DNA from: Sthenelais limicola
Taxonomy: Eukaryota > Annelida > Polychaeta > Phyllodocida > Sigalionidae
DNA length: 64,000 nucleotides
Direction: 5' to 3'
NCBI GenBank assembly: GCA_942159475.1
Contig: OW804097.1
Location: 110,608,582 to 110,672,581, forward strand
A model generated the notes under the pieces. It worked only from the letters and a program-made list of their open reading frames with translations, had not been told where the DNA came from and ran no database searches. Within the stretch, counting starts at the first letter, position 1. Every line of letters begins with the position of its first letter. Made by a program: the position numbers and the translations under genes. Shown piece after piece: positions 46,527-57,955 of the stretch.

Positions 46527-46856
46527 ATGTGCTGTGTTACAGGAAAATGAGTCTCAAGAAAATGACATTTTTCAAATGTTTTCTCACAAAAAACCTTTGC
46601 TCAGAATGTTTCCATTTTGCTAGTAGCATGAATACATCTATTAAGTTCCATGAATGTATATTGAATGTAATTGTGCATATCCGAGGTTATTCTAAGGAGT
46701 ATATTTCACTACTTTACTAGTGATTGATCTTGGAAAAATATAAAACAAACTACTTATTAGATATCCTTGTGTTTATCATCATTGGAATCTTGTCACGTAT
46801 CTCAAAATCCATTGTTGACGACATGTCACTCATTTCTGTATAACAAACACATCACA
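46527..46856 (+). repeat. Family C element, copy 13
   Basis: gtgctgtgttacaggaaaat then gagtctcaag; right end acaaacacatcac. Confidence 0.75.
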
Positions 46857-47537
46857 TATGACAAACCCAATTAGGCATTTACAATTTTCTTTAGACAATT
46901 GTTGAAAGAAGCAGAAAAGTACCAACCACACATAGTAGAGCTACCTCTGATTATACCAACAGCTGTAGGCCACTGTGATGTACCAGAAATTCCATGAAAG
47001 AGCAGGCTAATTATGTCTACGTTCTTCTCATTAATTAGTCATTAACACAGTCGGTGACGGTTGGACGGTGAGACATTAGTCAGCACCGGTAGACTTTTAG
47101 TTGAGCTCAGCACAGGTAATGACACTATAATACCCACTTAATTGGCAGGCCTATCAGACGCTGGCCCAAACTTTGCCAGTCGCCGACTTAATCGCCAAGT
47201 TGGAGATCTCCATAATGGATGTAATCCCCTCCAGTTTCCATGTCTCCTTGGAGACCTAGTCTTTTCACTTCACAACAAGATATCGTCTGCTTTTAGGTCT
47301 GTATAGCTGTGAGGTGTGTATAAATGGGGTTTGCATCAAAATGGGGAAGAGTTCAATGAACTTTTCGAAGATATATTGTAAAGAATTGCATTCTTTTTGG
47401 TTAATCACTTGTAAAACCTAATCATTATTGCTTTCCACTAGATTGCTCATAGCTCCCTCAAAAACTATCCGATCTGAATATAAAAATTATCCCATAACCC
47501 CCAGACTGTCAGGAAGACAGCCGGACATATTATTATG
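46857..47537. other. Unassigned; homeodomain-type AT motifs at 47028-47050
   Basis: ctcattaattagtcattaac holds several TAAT cores, and TTAATTGG lies at about 47138. The region looks single-copy. Confidence 0.3.
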
Positions 47538-47615
47538 TGTGATGTGTTGTAGAAAAATGAGTCACAAGTAATTTTTTGGGGTGCCTAGCGCTGTTTGTAG
47601 CATGAATAGATACAT
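47538..47615 (+). repeat. Family C arm fragment, copy 14
   Basis: gtgatgtgttgtagaaaaat then gagtcacaagt. Confidence 0.6.
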
Positions 47616-48182
47616 TTCCTTATCTTCCAAAACAATAAGTTACAAGTCTTTTCAAATGATTGTATTCGACATTCCTTGTATTCGATTGTATCCGACTGGG
47701 CACACCCATGAATGATTGCAATAAATGTTTACCCCATTTTATATTTTCTTTTGTCTTTTCGAATTTTCTACCTCTTCATCCTCAACAATCTAACAAAGAA
47801 AGAATCTATTGTCCAAAGCTCCAAAAACATACATCGATACCTTATAAATGAACTAAAAGTTTCAAGTCTTGATACTCAATACTTACGTATATTTTCTGCT
47901 CGCCTTTATTTTAGCCGGCAATCTGTGGGACATTTTGTGGGAGCTTGTGTTGGTGATGAATGTGATTAAATAGCAAGGAGAGAACTGCACAAGGGTCTGT
48001 TCATATACACAGTTGTTGTCCTGTTTTACTGAGATAAGCTCTTATAATATCAACTCCTTCGCACTCAATTACGTCCCATGTTCATACAAAAGCGCGTTTC
48101 AATTAATTCTTACTTTAAGAGAGTGGTTCATGAGAGTACCTCTTATATACTATGCTTCACGATTACAAAGGGGTACCTTGCA
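47616..48182. other. No recognised feature
   Basis: Short frames only. Confidence 0.4.
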
Positions 48183-48415
48183 GAAGATTTTCAGAATATG
48201 TACAATTGGCAGCTGTACACATTTAGTAAATTCTGCTAAATTAGGCTGCAATTTGGCCAATACTACGTAAATTCGAGGATATTTGGCATTGCATTGATTC
48301 TAGCTATCAGTTTGGGTAGGTTGAACTGCATTTTGAATTTTAATTTTGTCTGAAATTTGGGTTATTTCAGAAAGTTGTTTAAGCTGAATTGTACAGATGT
48401 TTGGCGACTTCACCC
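48183..48415 (+). repeat. Family B MITE, copy 8
   Basis: gaagattttcagaatatgta at the left with the first bases lost; interior close to copies 1 and 4; diverged right end. Confidence 0.75.
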
Positions 48416-48615
48416 ACATTGGCAATAGTGGAGGAGGTGCTGTAGTGAACGGGTAGCTCACAGGTTCTCTATCCCCATCGCAATCTGTCCATATTTGGAT
48501 CAAAATTCAAAAGTTTTGCTTTTACTTTGGAAGCTATCATGACAGCTTTAGCCGGCAATCTGTGTGGCTACCGTTCGATCGCATTGGCGCAGGTGCAGGA
48601 GGCAGTAACGCAAAT

Positions 48616-49090
48616 GTGATGTGTTAAGGGCCTAGTCCACTAAGCCGATTCTCATGCGATTCTCACAGAATTTAGTGCAAAAGAATCCTCTGCAGTGCAA
48701 AATCGCATGAGAATCGGCTTAGTGAACAGAGGACTTTACAGCAAAATACGTCACAAATCGCAAAGTTGCTATGTATCAAAATGTTTTATTCCCTTTATTG
48801 GAATGCTTTCCCTTTTGGAGGGCTTTAAACGTTTAGTCATATGAATCTATGAACAAGATTAGACTGGTAATTCCCACCCAGAAATTTTGCAAACCTTTTT
48901 TCAAACATAAATATGTTTCTATATTGTATGTTTGATATTTTTATGTTTGAAAAGAAGTACGATCAGTTTGCAATATTTTCTCGTGGGCAAGTAACTTCAC
49001 AAATGTACACCTAGAATAACCTGCAAAGGATATATTTATTCCGCAGTTTTGAAATTTGAGACATGTTACTAAGTGGATTGTGATAAGTAT
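48616..49090 (+). repeat. Family C element, copy 15, interrupted by family D copy 2
   Basis: aaatgtgatgtgtta is separated from cagcaaaatacgtcacaaat by the family D element. The interior follows to about 49090; the right arm is lost. Confidence 0.75.
48627..48735. repeat. Family D MITE, copy 2 (109 bp), nested in family C
   Basis: agggcctagtccactaagcc to ggcttagtgaacagaggact (inverse), flanked by TTA at 48624-48626 and 48736-48738. The TTA duplication suggests a PIF/Harbinger-type source. Confidence 0.85.
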
Positions 49091-49866
49091 ACCTAAATGA
49101 TTATGAGAGATCTTGAAAGATAATGAAGGTCTAGGCCTTATTACCTATCATATTACCTATACAAACTGTTAAATTTCATTTCGTCTACACTTCTTCTATC
49201 AAATCATTCATTAGAATTTATTGTATACTTTTTGGTCCTGTGAATTTATCCTTCTCTGAATCAATTTTGTTCCCTGTAGTTGGTCACATCCATACACAAT
49301 GACCAGAACCAGAAAGTGCATTTATATTAAGATTTGTAACTCAAAGGGTGTTTAACAGGCACGATACAAATTATAGTCATACTACGATCTAACTCAGTGT
49401 AACTGAGAATAAAATAGTTAAAACAAAACATGAATGTAGAAGTGAATCAAAGAAAGATTAATCATTAATGATTTCTGGGAACAAAACTCATTATTCGAAC
49501 TACCAGAAAAACGTTCCGGAAAAATACAGAAAATGGCTTTAAAATCAATTTTATATGATAAATTAGTTATCTAAGCTTTATCTATATGAGTTACTGCGAG
49601 TGTTAGTTCATTCTTTAGCAAATTAAATTTTCATGGTCTTCCTGCGCCGTTGTCCCATTTTCATATACTACCGTTGTCCCATTTCCATATACTACCGTTG
49701 TCCCATTTCCATATACTACTGCATGCTTTCTATATTACTTAATATATTATTATTATTAGGACACAGTATACAGTGTTTAGTAGGGATACTATTTAACCTA
49801 GGAGATTCATATAAACCCAAACCTTACCTCTTCCCTCCCCTACCCCCATCTACCATCTTCATACTC
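49091..49866. other. Unassigned; short triplicate at 49660-49720
   Basis: ccgttgtcccatttccatat is repeated three times about 23 bp apart (49650-49720). Otherwise nothing recognised. Confidence 0.6.
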
Positions 49867-50082
49867 AATAGGGGGATCTGCATGTCCACCATCTTGAATC
49901 TTGATTTGTATGGAATTATGGGAGTTGTATGTCAGAGTAAAATCTATTGAAAACATGTTATGTTCAGCATGATAAATATTTAACTATGATCTCATGTAAA
50001 AAGCCACGTGTTTACATGATTGTTCTGAACAAGACTATACACTCTAATAGACATGCGCAGTGTCACATGCAAATCCCTCAAC
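49867..50082 (+). repeat. Family G MITE, copy 7 (shortened)
   Basis: aatagggggatctgcatgtc then caccatcttgaatcttgatt; right end cacatgcaaatccctc. Confidence 0.78.
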
Positions 50083-50124
50083 CTCCTCTGACTTTCGCTA
50101 CATGTATTGTATACTTATTATATG

Positions 50125-50344
50125 GTTGAAATCGTCAGAAAATTTAGGTACAATTCCCCTTCACCAATCTTCTCAAACAACCCGAATTTAAGACAAAACT
50201 GAGGCTCAAAATAAAATTAAGCATGGCAAAACAATCTTTTCGAATAAACCGATATACCCAATATTTATAATTTTCAGCCTAATTTATCAGAATTTGCTAA
50301 ATGTGTAGAGCTGCCAACTGAACATTTCCTGACTTCCTGACCCA
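50125..50344 (-). repeat. Family B MITE, copy 9
   Basis: gttgaaatcgtcagaaaatt to tttcctgacttcctgaccca; subfamily with the ATCGTCAG end. Confidence 0.7.
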
Positions 50345-50592
50345 CCTCTTTCTGCATCCTCAATTCCCAACCTCCCCTGTGTGTGGCTAATGTATATATG
50401 GTCCTCCTCTGCCTACCATCAGTGAGTACCTATTGATTTACACATGCAGCGTGACACATATTGTGGTCAGCTGCTCTGGACAGTCTTCATATCCACTAGG
50501 ACACAGCTGGTCCCCTCCAGGGTGGAGAAAAAAGGAAAAGATCGAATAAGGGAAGGAGGTGTGCATGATTATGTGTGTGCATGGGATGACAA
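50345..50592. other. No recognised feature
   Basis: Nothing recognised. Confidence 0.4.
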
Positions 50593-50815
50593 GGGGCCTG
50601 TTGTATAAGCTGAGGAAAGGATACTTGTGTGTGAGAATTCATACACTTTACCCCTTTCTTCGGTCAGTAGAAATACAAATTCCTACCAACCATGGTGTGT
50701 ATAGGCTATTCCTACCCACCATTGTATGTACAGTTTATTCCTACCTACCATTGTGTACATCATAGACTATTCCAACTAGCTGGGAATTGTATAGGAAAGA
50801 GCGTTTTCTTTCCGC
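50593..50815 (+). repeat. Family F element, copy 7
   Basis: ggggcctgttgtataagctg at left; three imperfect units of ttcctacccaccattgtatg-like sequence between 50670 and 50760, as in copy 1; right terminal repeat lost. Confidence 0.75.
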
Positions 50816-51087
50816 AGAAAAGTGAGGCATTTTTTGCATTAGTAATTCAAACAATAATGAACACAGTAATATGCATTATTAATAACATGGTATAATGTGA
50901 ATGTCTTGTAAGATCAAGGGAGGTACACGTTTCAGTTTAATAACATGATGTTAGATACCAATATAAACAATAAAGTAATTTCAGAACTACAATTTCTGAA
51001 TTTTGATAACATAAGAATGAATGATTGCCAGAGATATCAAAACATTCAGTCATTTTGCACAATTAATTTCACATGGATACTCAGTTA

Positions 51088-51155
51088 ATTTTATTCGGAA
51101 GCCGGAACAGTCCGTAAATTGTATGTGAAACATGCATTCAATCCCCAACAACATA
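51088..51155 (+). repeat. Left copy of a direct duplication around family C copy 16
   Basis: tttattcggaagccggaaca and atgcattcaatccccaacaa recur, with changes, at 51279-51348. Confidence 0.75.
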
Positions 51156-51277
51156 TGTGATGTGTAAAAGGAAAATGACTTGAAAGTCACAAAATTAATA
51201 TTTTCAAAGTATTTTATTCACAAGATCTCTTTGTAGGAATATTGTAGGGATATGATGGTTTTTCTATGACACATCAC
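51156..51277 (+). repeat. Family C element, copy 16 (short, both ends)
   Basis: tgtgatgtgtaaaaggaaaa at left; tttctatgacacatcac at right; most of the interior deleted. Confidence 0.75.
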
Positions 51278-51278
51278 C

Positions 51279-51348
51279 ATTTTATTCGAGAGCCGGAACT
51301 CGTTTTTACACGGAATGTGAAAAATGCATCCAATGCCCAACACCATAT
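51279..51348 (+). repeat. Right copy of the direct duplication
   Basis: tttattcgagagccggaact and aatgcatccaatgcccaaca match the left copy at 51088. Confidence 0.75.
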
Positions 51349-51427
51349 TGATTTATATTCAATAGTTCAATTAGTCCTTTTCATTGATGACATCTTAAAC
51401 GAAAACGAAAGTAAAAAAAATAAGCAT

Positions 51428-51718
51428 TTAAAACCTTTGTCTAATATCGGAAGATTTTGTCCGGTTGTTTTTACTATAGGGCTTCATACACGCCCACATT
51501 TCTACATGTATTTTGGAGAAGCTGCCAGCATCCTTCCTTCGATGGCATCCCTTATTATCGCTCACCGGCAGCAGTTTTCTCTTAACCGATTCTACTTCAA
51601 TTTCTGCTATAGACATTCAACAACAGCAGAATATTGATAAACTTAGTCATGTATGTCATGATATGAGTGAATTAGGTAAGAATTGCTATCGTAATAGCTG
51701 AGAATGCAGTTTTAAAAG
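51428..51718 (+). repeat. Family I element, copy 8
   Basis: agattttgtccggttgtttt, signature cttattatcgctcaccggca, end gctgagaatgcagttttaaa. Confidence 0.75.
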
Positions 51719-52027
51719 CTCCACCAAATGGTTAAAGGCCAAGGTAGAGATCTATAGATGGGGCTAGATAATAGTGGACTGGACCATAGTGACCGGTGTC
51801 CACAGCTGATGAATGGTGAATAGGTTCCACATCAGTGCCTCACGCTTCATGCACCACCAGCCCCGCCCTCGCCCATTGTAACCCATGGCATTATCCCTAC
51901 AAGATGGCCAATTGAACTCCCTCTCGCATATCCCTAACAATTCCCCCCACCCCCACCGACCCTCTAACCCCCTCCCCCACCCTCCCGCGTGTTGTACTCC
52001 CTCCCTATTCGATCCTTCATTTCTAGT
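51719..52027. other. Unassigned, C-rich
   Basis: Low-complexity C/T sequence near 51930-52010. Confidence 0.4.
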
Positions 52028-52110
52028 CAGTGTAGGCTCGCAATGTCTCAGATCAGATGTGGATGGTGTGTGAGTGATGGACGCCTACTGCGCTAATGGC
52101 TTTCCCAGCT
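52028..52110 (+). repeat. Family H fragment, copy 12
   Basis: cagtgtaggctcgcaatgtc, gatggacgcctactgcgcta, stops after tttccc. Confidence 0.65.
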
Positions 52111-52124
52111 ATTCAGGAAATCTC

Positions 52125-52370
52125 AAAATGTATTTCTATATTTCTATTATTATAGTAAAGCTAAATATACTCCATTGGATGACCTTAGAAACGCATGAAT
52201 ATATTGTCTGCTATATTGTCCGTCTGTATATACACCGTCTTGAGATTTGGCACATGTCTTCATAGAACTCAAAGCAAGCGCAAGATACCACAAAGATGAG
52301 AACTTCTTTCAAAAAGATCTTGTAAATAAAACTTTGATTTTGGGGCTTTTATTTCTGTAAGACATTACAT
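52125..52370 (-). repeat. Family C element, copy 17 (partial)
   Basis: ggatgaccttagaaacgcat, gtcttgagatttggcacatg, aaaaagatcttgtaaataaa. Confidence 0.65.
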
Positions 52371-53052
52371 AATATATTCTATTCCGATTAAACATGTAAC
52401 AATCAGAATTAAATATTATTAGAATTAAATTGAATGCAATCATCTGCCGAGCAGTTCTTCCCGAAGGATCCTAAACCAATATAATCAAATGAATATTTAT
52501 TGTTGTCTCACATATCATTACACAAACTATTGTGTCAATCAAAGTCTTTACATACAAGATGCAAGAATGTGGTAATGTTCATCACCATACTGACACTTTC
52601 TATAAAACCTAGACATACCAATACGCTAATAATGTCCCCGATTTGTAGAATTTACTTTTTTTTCTGATTTTCTTGGGTCTCAGCTCCAAATTACTCTTAA
52701 TCCCCGCCCGCTGTTATACCCTCCCATCCCTCCTCCCTCCCCCCCCCCCCCCACACACACACACTCCCGATCAGCTAATACTCTCCCTACTGAAATATTC
52801 GATCCGTGACATATAATAGAGTACACAATGATGGATGATAGAGGCGCTGACTGTATGTACGAGTCAGTGAGCGATAATAGACAAGCTGAACACGGCTTAC
52901 ATTCATACTCTGATGGATCTATTGAAGACATTTGCATGAAAAAGACTGGTGGTGAAGCGATGAATCAGCAAGTCTGGTCGTCGCTCTCAGGTTCAGTATA
53001 TATGTCATACTTTACAACAAGATGGTTGTATGTATGTGTAACGACCTCATGC
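52371..53052. other. Unassigned; poly-C and CA tracts
   Basis: A C run at 52740-52752 is followed by CACACACA. cagtgagcgataatagacaa at 52866 resembles the family I signature. Confidence 0.4.
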
Positions 53053-53508
53053 AATAGGGGATTTGCATGTGCCGCTGCGCATTTCTGTTACAGTGCTTCT
53101 TGGGATAGACTCTGTTGAAATATGGCATCCAGATATTTGGCAACATTTTTATCGAAAATTGCAAGAATATTTTCACCAATATCATAATACCAGTTCATAA
53201 ATGGTCTATAAAAACCTATTGCATGATGGAAAAGATGGGGACTTGTGTTATGGAAACATGTATAACACATGGATATTGACATTAGAGCATTGATACATGT
53301 AGTCCATGCTGAATATTTTTTTCATTTCATTCGAAAAATGTTTATTAAGCTGAAGAGATTTAACATTAATAGTTAGATAAATATCATACAAATAATGCAT
53401 TTCTTCATGCGTCGCCAGAATAAGATATTTTCTATAGATGTTATACTGTACCATCCATGATTCCATGCGAATCAAGATTCAAAATGGTGGCTTTGCAAAT
53501 CCCCTATT
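53053..53508 (-). repeat. Family G MITE, copy 8 (longest copy)
   Basis: aataggggatttgcatgtgc to tttgcaaatcccctattt, about 456 bp. Confidence 0.82.
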
Positions 53509-53845
53509 TAGAATTATAATGTGATGTTTCATTCATCTTGTCTCATTATCACACATCATATCGTTTCAACAAATCATCATACATCATCAATACTATGTAT
53601 GTTCTAGATTGACTGGATGTTAAATCAATTCATTAACACCATTGTCTGATTTCCTGTACTACTGGCCATATATTATATATAATATAATATATTTCAAATT
53701 TTCAAGAGTCAATTAATTTACCCATTACCTGAAAAAGGAGCAATCCTAGTGTTGTTGGTTAATCAATATATATATGATAGAATATTCCTATAAGTCCTTT
53801 GTTCCTATGAATGCACTGAATTAGTCAAATCTAATTCATAGAATC
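53509..53845. other. No recognised feature
   Basis: AT-rich with TATATAATATAATATAT near 53675. Confidence 0.4.
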
Positions 53846-54062
53846 AATAGGGGACTTGCATGTCCGCCATCTTGATTCTTGATTCGCATGGAATTATGGA
53901 AGATGTATGTCAGTGTAAAGTTAAATATGCCATGGAATGTTTATCCTCGCTGCCTCAATGTCAATATCTATGTATTATACATGTTTCCAAAACACAAGCC
54001 TCCATCTTCCCCATCATGCATTAATTTTGAGTTGTTAACAAACCATTTATACAAGCTGATTA
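53846..54062 (+). repeat. Family G MITE, copy 9 (right end missing)
   Basis: aataggggacttgcatgtcc then gccatcttgattcttgattc; interior to accatttatacaagctgat. Confidence 0.75.
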
Positions 54063-55345
54063 TTATTATGAAGAATCCAAACCATGATCATCTATACTGA
54101 ATACTAGTATAGCATCTAGATAAGAACTACAAAAACAGTTTCTTTAGTGTAATACACCAATTGAAGTTTCTTATTTTGGGAACCAGCGATTGCCCCTGTA
54201 GACTAGTTACTCTTCATCAGGAAGACATTGAATGCTCCTCCAATGTGTCTAACAGCGTTTATATCATCTAAACAAAACTCTCCTTGACACGCAAGCAGTA
54301 AACGTAATTCATTATTGCCAATTTAGGTCCTTTTAAATCATATCTTCTCCAGCATTATGGATGAATATCGCCATAGACGTGACTCTTAAGCTTTGAATTT
54401 CATTTAAATGAACAACGCTTATGATGAGTTTATGTGTATGCCTTGCATGGTTGGCTAAATATGTTGAGAGGTTCCTTGAAAAAAAAATGGAATGATACAT
54501 TATATGGCCTAAGACGTAGACACCATACTATGCAATACAATACTGTTTATCAAAATCCATGAAATTCAAACTTGAATGCCAACTCTATGCGACATCAAAA
54601 AAGACTATGTATTATTTTCATTGATAGGGGGCTGAAATATATTGGTTTTTCGCTGGGCAAACAAAACAGTTCCGGGTTAGGAAAACCTGTTTACCTGCTT
54701 TTATTAACTTTGTTTGTCAAAAAATCCAAAAACAAGTAAGGTATGGTAAAGAAAAATCAGGTAAGGTCAAAAAGAATTTTAGGTAGGGGAAGGTTTTCTA
54801 GGTAGGAGGGGAACATCGGAAACACACCTATTTTATTTTGTTGGCCTATTCAACATATATTCTAAAGTTATAATCAAGATATAACAAATACAACTTCAGC
54901 CATTCAGTTCGAATGCTTCCAATCTACCCTTCTGACACATCCAACTGATGAGGAGCTTCAACCAAAGGCTATTTTTCCCTCAAGATGGTTTTACCAGTAG
55001 GACCGAGGCGAACACTTCTTCTGAGCAAAATGTGAGAAAAAAAACTTCAATTCTAAGACCCAGCATTAAAGGCAATAATCAATTAAAGGCTTTGGAGTCA
55101 GACAGCTGAGGTCTGATAGAATGTGTAATTGCTGGGGCTGTCTCATCTGCGGCCAAGTCACTCTAATGTGGTCCATCTATTCATTATAGGTTCTACTCTG
55201 AATACGCACAGAGTACTGAAGCTCGCTTATGGGGAGCTTTTCTTCACTAAGCAACATATGAATTGTTGCGAAGTCTTCGTCATCAGGATGTGTCACGCAA
55301 ACTGTTTCGCCATATATAATTCTTCGCGTAGAATAAATGCAAATA
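54063..55345. other. No supported gene; GGTAAGG/GGTAGGG cluster
   Basis: Between 54735 and 54825 gtaaggt, ggtaaag, aggtaaggt, aggtagggg and aggtaggag recur, resembling splice donors, but no acceptor or exon is evident. A minus frame at 55177-55320 (VCVTHPDDEDFATIHMLLSE) has no known domain. Confidence 0.3.
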
Positions 55346-55872
55346 AATGTGATGTCACAGGAGAATGTGTCACAAGTAGCAGAATTTATATTTTTCAAGC
55401 TGGTTTACGTATTCGCAAGATATCTCGTTTTTGGTGAGTCTAACACTCTAAGTCGTATGAATTCATGTACCAAATGTGAAGACAGTGTATTGAATATATC
55501 CTTGCGTTTCGAATGTCATCTTATAAAGTATATATCCTTACTTTACTAGTAATTTCCCACCCAGACATATTGCAACCCTTTTTTCAACGATAATATATCA
55601 AATATAAAATATAAAAGTAGCCAGGTGGGAAGAGATATCGTTTTATAGTGGGAGTCCCAGGATTTTTCCTCTTGATTTTAGTGGTAGTGAGAAATAATTC
55701 CCTAGTATTAAGGTTTTGTGGGTATTTTTATTTTCACTAGCTTTCGAGTGGATAGGTGTGCTCTTATTTTTATCAAATATAAAAATACTGCTTAGATGTC
55801 CTTAATGTTTACTATCATTGGAATCCGATGGATTTCTTTTCATATATGATATCTCAAAATCCATTTCTTTGA
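55346..55872 (+). repeat. Family C element, copy 18, with a foreign segment inside
   Basis: aaatgtgatgtcacaggaga at left; tctcaaaatccatttctttg then aaacacatcac at right. About 160 bp at 55618-55780 do not match the family. Confidence 0.75.
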
Positions 55873-55963
55873 AACACATCACAATAGATTCTTTCTGATA
55901 GAATAAATACAAGCATAAGCAAATAGTTCAAATGCTTGGTTATGAGAACCAAATGCCAGTGTC

Positions 55964-56069
55964 AAAACAGTCCACCAAGCCGATTCTCATGCGATTTTGC
56001 GCCGCAAAGGATGCTTTCCACTGGATTCCGTGAGAATCGCATGAAAATTGGCTTAGTGCACAAGGCCCT
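55964..56069. repeat. Family D MITE, copy 3
   Basis: aaacagtccaccaagccgat to attggcttagtgcacaaggc then cct; arms share gattctcatgcgat. Confidence 0.8.
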
Positions 56070-56478
56070 TAAGCAACCAATCCCCAATCCCTGGATGACA
56101 TTCGGTTCCCTTCCCTCTCTCCCAATTTTTTCTCCCTTCCCTCTCTTCCAATCGCCCCATATGCACTGGCATTAAATCACAATATCCAATAAGTCCATGT
56201 ATGAAGAAGCCAAGGCATTTTAATGAGTCGGGGCCAATGTATTTTTAAAAGTCATACACAAAGGCACTTATGTGTGCTTAAAGACCTTCCTTACAGCTCG
56301 TCCATCATAACTCATATTATCATTTTGTGAATTTTATGATAGAGATAAAGTCTGGATATTAAAGTGATGCTTACTTTTAGATCACTTAAAACAGGCAGGC
56401 ACAAGGAAATTATGTTTTCTGTGATAAAGATGCTCACTTCGTGATCGGAGTATTATCTATGTGAAGCTTGCCTGCATC
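56070..56478. other. No recognised feature
   Basis: Apparently single-copy. Confidence 0.4.
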
Positions 56479-56492
56479 GTTGCCATGGTAAC
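56479..56492. promoter_or_regulatory. RFX-type X-box (candidate)
   Basis: GTTGCCATGGTAAC is a full match to the palindromic X-box consensus and lies outside recognised repeats, about 1.9 kb before the second CUB exon. Confidence 0.4.
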
Positions 56493-56753
56493 ATATTCAG
56501 AAAAGCGTAGGAAATTAAGTTGAGAATAAACTGGGCATAATTTACATTTTTATCGCTGGGGCCATGTCGGTTCTACTGATTTACATAATACACAACAATG
56601 ACTGCTCCCCAGTACCGAATCAAGTCTTAATGGAGGGACCGGTTTGTTTTATGATTGTTATTATCCGAGTTGATTTGAAAGGCGGGATTGTGGCAGCATA
56701 CCCCGAGGTTAGCAGGGGAATAAGGCAAAGAAATATAGAGGTTGGGACTCGTA

Positions 56754-57070
56754 TGTGATGTGTTAGAGGAAAGTTAGTAAGTCGCAAAAATTATATCTTT
56801 TAAATGGCATTTTCACAAGATTTCTTGATAGGAATGTTTTCATTGTTTGTCAGTTTAGTGATCTTAGTAGTGGAAATACATGTACCAAGTTTTAAGACTG
56901 TGTGGGGAATGTATAGATCTATGCGTTTCTGAGGGCATCCTGAACAGTTTATTAAACTAATTTATTATTGATTGACCACAAATATGACAAAAGTCTTGTT
57001 TTCATACATAGAAATATAGAAGTACTTATCAGGTGTGCTAATGTTTACCGTCATTGAAATCCGCAAGCCG
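56754..57070 (+). repeat. Family C element, copy 19
   Basis: atgtgatgtgttagaggaaa, aattttatttc-type interior, tcctgaacagtttattaaac, ends near accgtcattgaaatccg. Confidence 0.65.
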
Positions 57071-57139
57071 TACATATGCAACAACGTATGGAAATATTCT
57101 TCTTTGGGGAATCAGTTATGGCTAGCGAAACTGGAATCA

Positions 57140-57369
57140 ACTTCGTTCTAAAACGTCCTCATTTGTATTTGGAGGACCCGCCTGGATCCTTTCTTACAAT
57201 CACTTCACTTATTATCGCCCACCAGCAGCCGTTTTCCCTCCGCTTATTCCACTTCAATCCAATTCTTATATAAACCAGCCGCAGAATATTGATACGTCCA
57301 ATCCTAAAAGTCATAATGAATGAATTTGTTAAGATCAGTTTTGTCATAATAGCTGAGAATGCAGCTTTC
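57140..57369 (+). repeat. Family I element, copy 9
   Basis: acgtcctcatttgtatttgg, cttattatcgcccaccagca, ends gctgagaatgcagcttt. Confidence 0.7.
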
Positions 57370-57610
57370 GGACATAAGTTCACATATATATATTGTATAC
57401 CGAGATGTAAGTAGTATAGTAACATCTGTATTTGTATAAGGCACTACATATATATGCAGCAACGAATGGTACTATTCTCCATGCTGCCTCCCATTGGGGA
57501 ATCGGTTATTGCTCCCTAAACTGGAATTAACTTCATTAGTGAAACAAGTTGCAGGAGTGGGTACACATATGCCACCACTAGGGAACACGTCACACATAGG
57601 TCGTAGCCAG

Positions 57611-57655
57611 GGGCCGGTTATACGTACACTAAGGAAAGGATTTTGTTTGTGTGGA
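57611..57655 (+). repeat. Family F end fragment, copy 8
   Basis: ggggccggttatacgtacac then taaggaaaggatt. Confidence 0.6.
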
Positions 57656-57765
57656 TTTTGCTAAACTGAAATCAACTTCGGTGCAATGGTGAAACAAGTT
57701 CCAGGAGTGGGTACACATGATGCCACCACTTAGGGAACACGTCAAACATATATGTCGTAGCCAGG

Positions 57766-57955
57766 GGCCTGTTACATAAACTAAGGAAAGGATTATTTTG
57801 TGTGAATTGCTTCACCTGTAGGAAGGAAAAATATTCTTCCTACGTGAAACCCAGCTGGTAGGAATAGCCTGTATACAACATGCATTTTTATTCCTACCCA
57901 CCGAAATAGGAGGGGGAATTGTAGGAATTCCTACGCACAATTTACTTGCCGTGGC
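57766..57955 (-). repeat. Family F element, copy 9
   Basis: ggggcctgttacataaacta, tgaaacccagctggtaggaa, ttcctacccaccgaaatagg, ends gtaggaattcctacgcac. Confidence 0.75.

Larger units (their letters stand above)
57071..57772 (+). repeat. Three imperfect copies of a local duplication
   Basis: ggggaatcagttatggctag with aaactggaatcaacttcg at 57111; ggggaatcggttattgctcc with aaactggaattaacttca at 57496; ctaaactgaaatcaacttcg at 57661. The last two also share aggagtgggtacacat and gtcgtagccaggggcc. Confidence 0.75.

Noticed and set aside
51266..51637. 123-codon frame
   Set aside because: It spans family C and family I pieces and a duplicated flank; a chance open frame.
54735..54830. Recursive splice site or exon (CAGGTAAGG at about 54757)
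   Set aside because: The sequence before it is purine-rich, so there is no polypyrimidine tract or acceptor.
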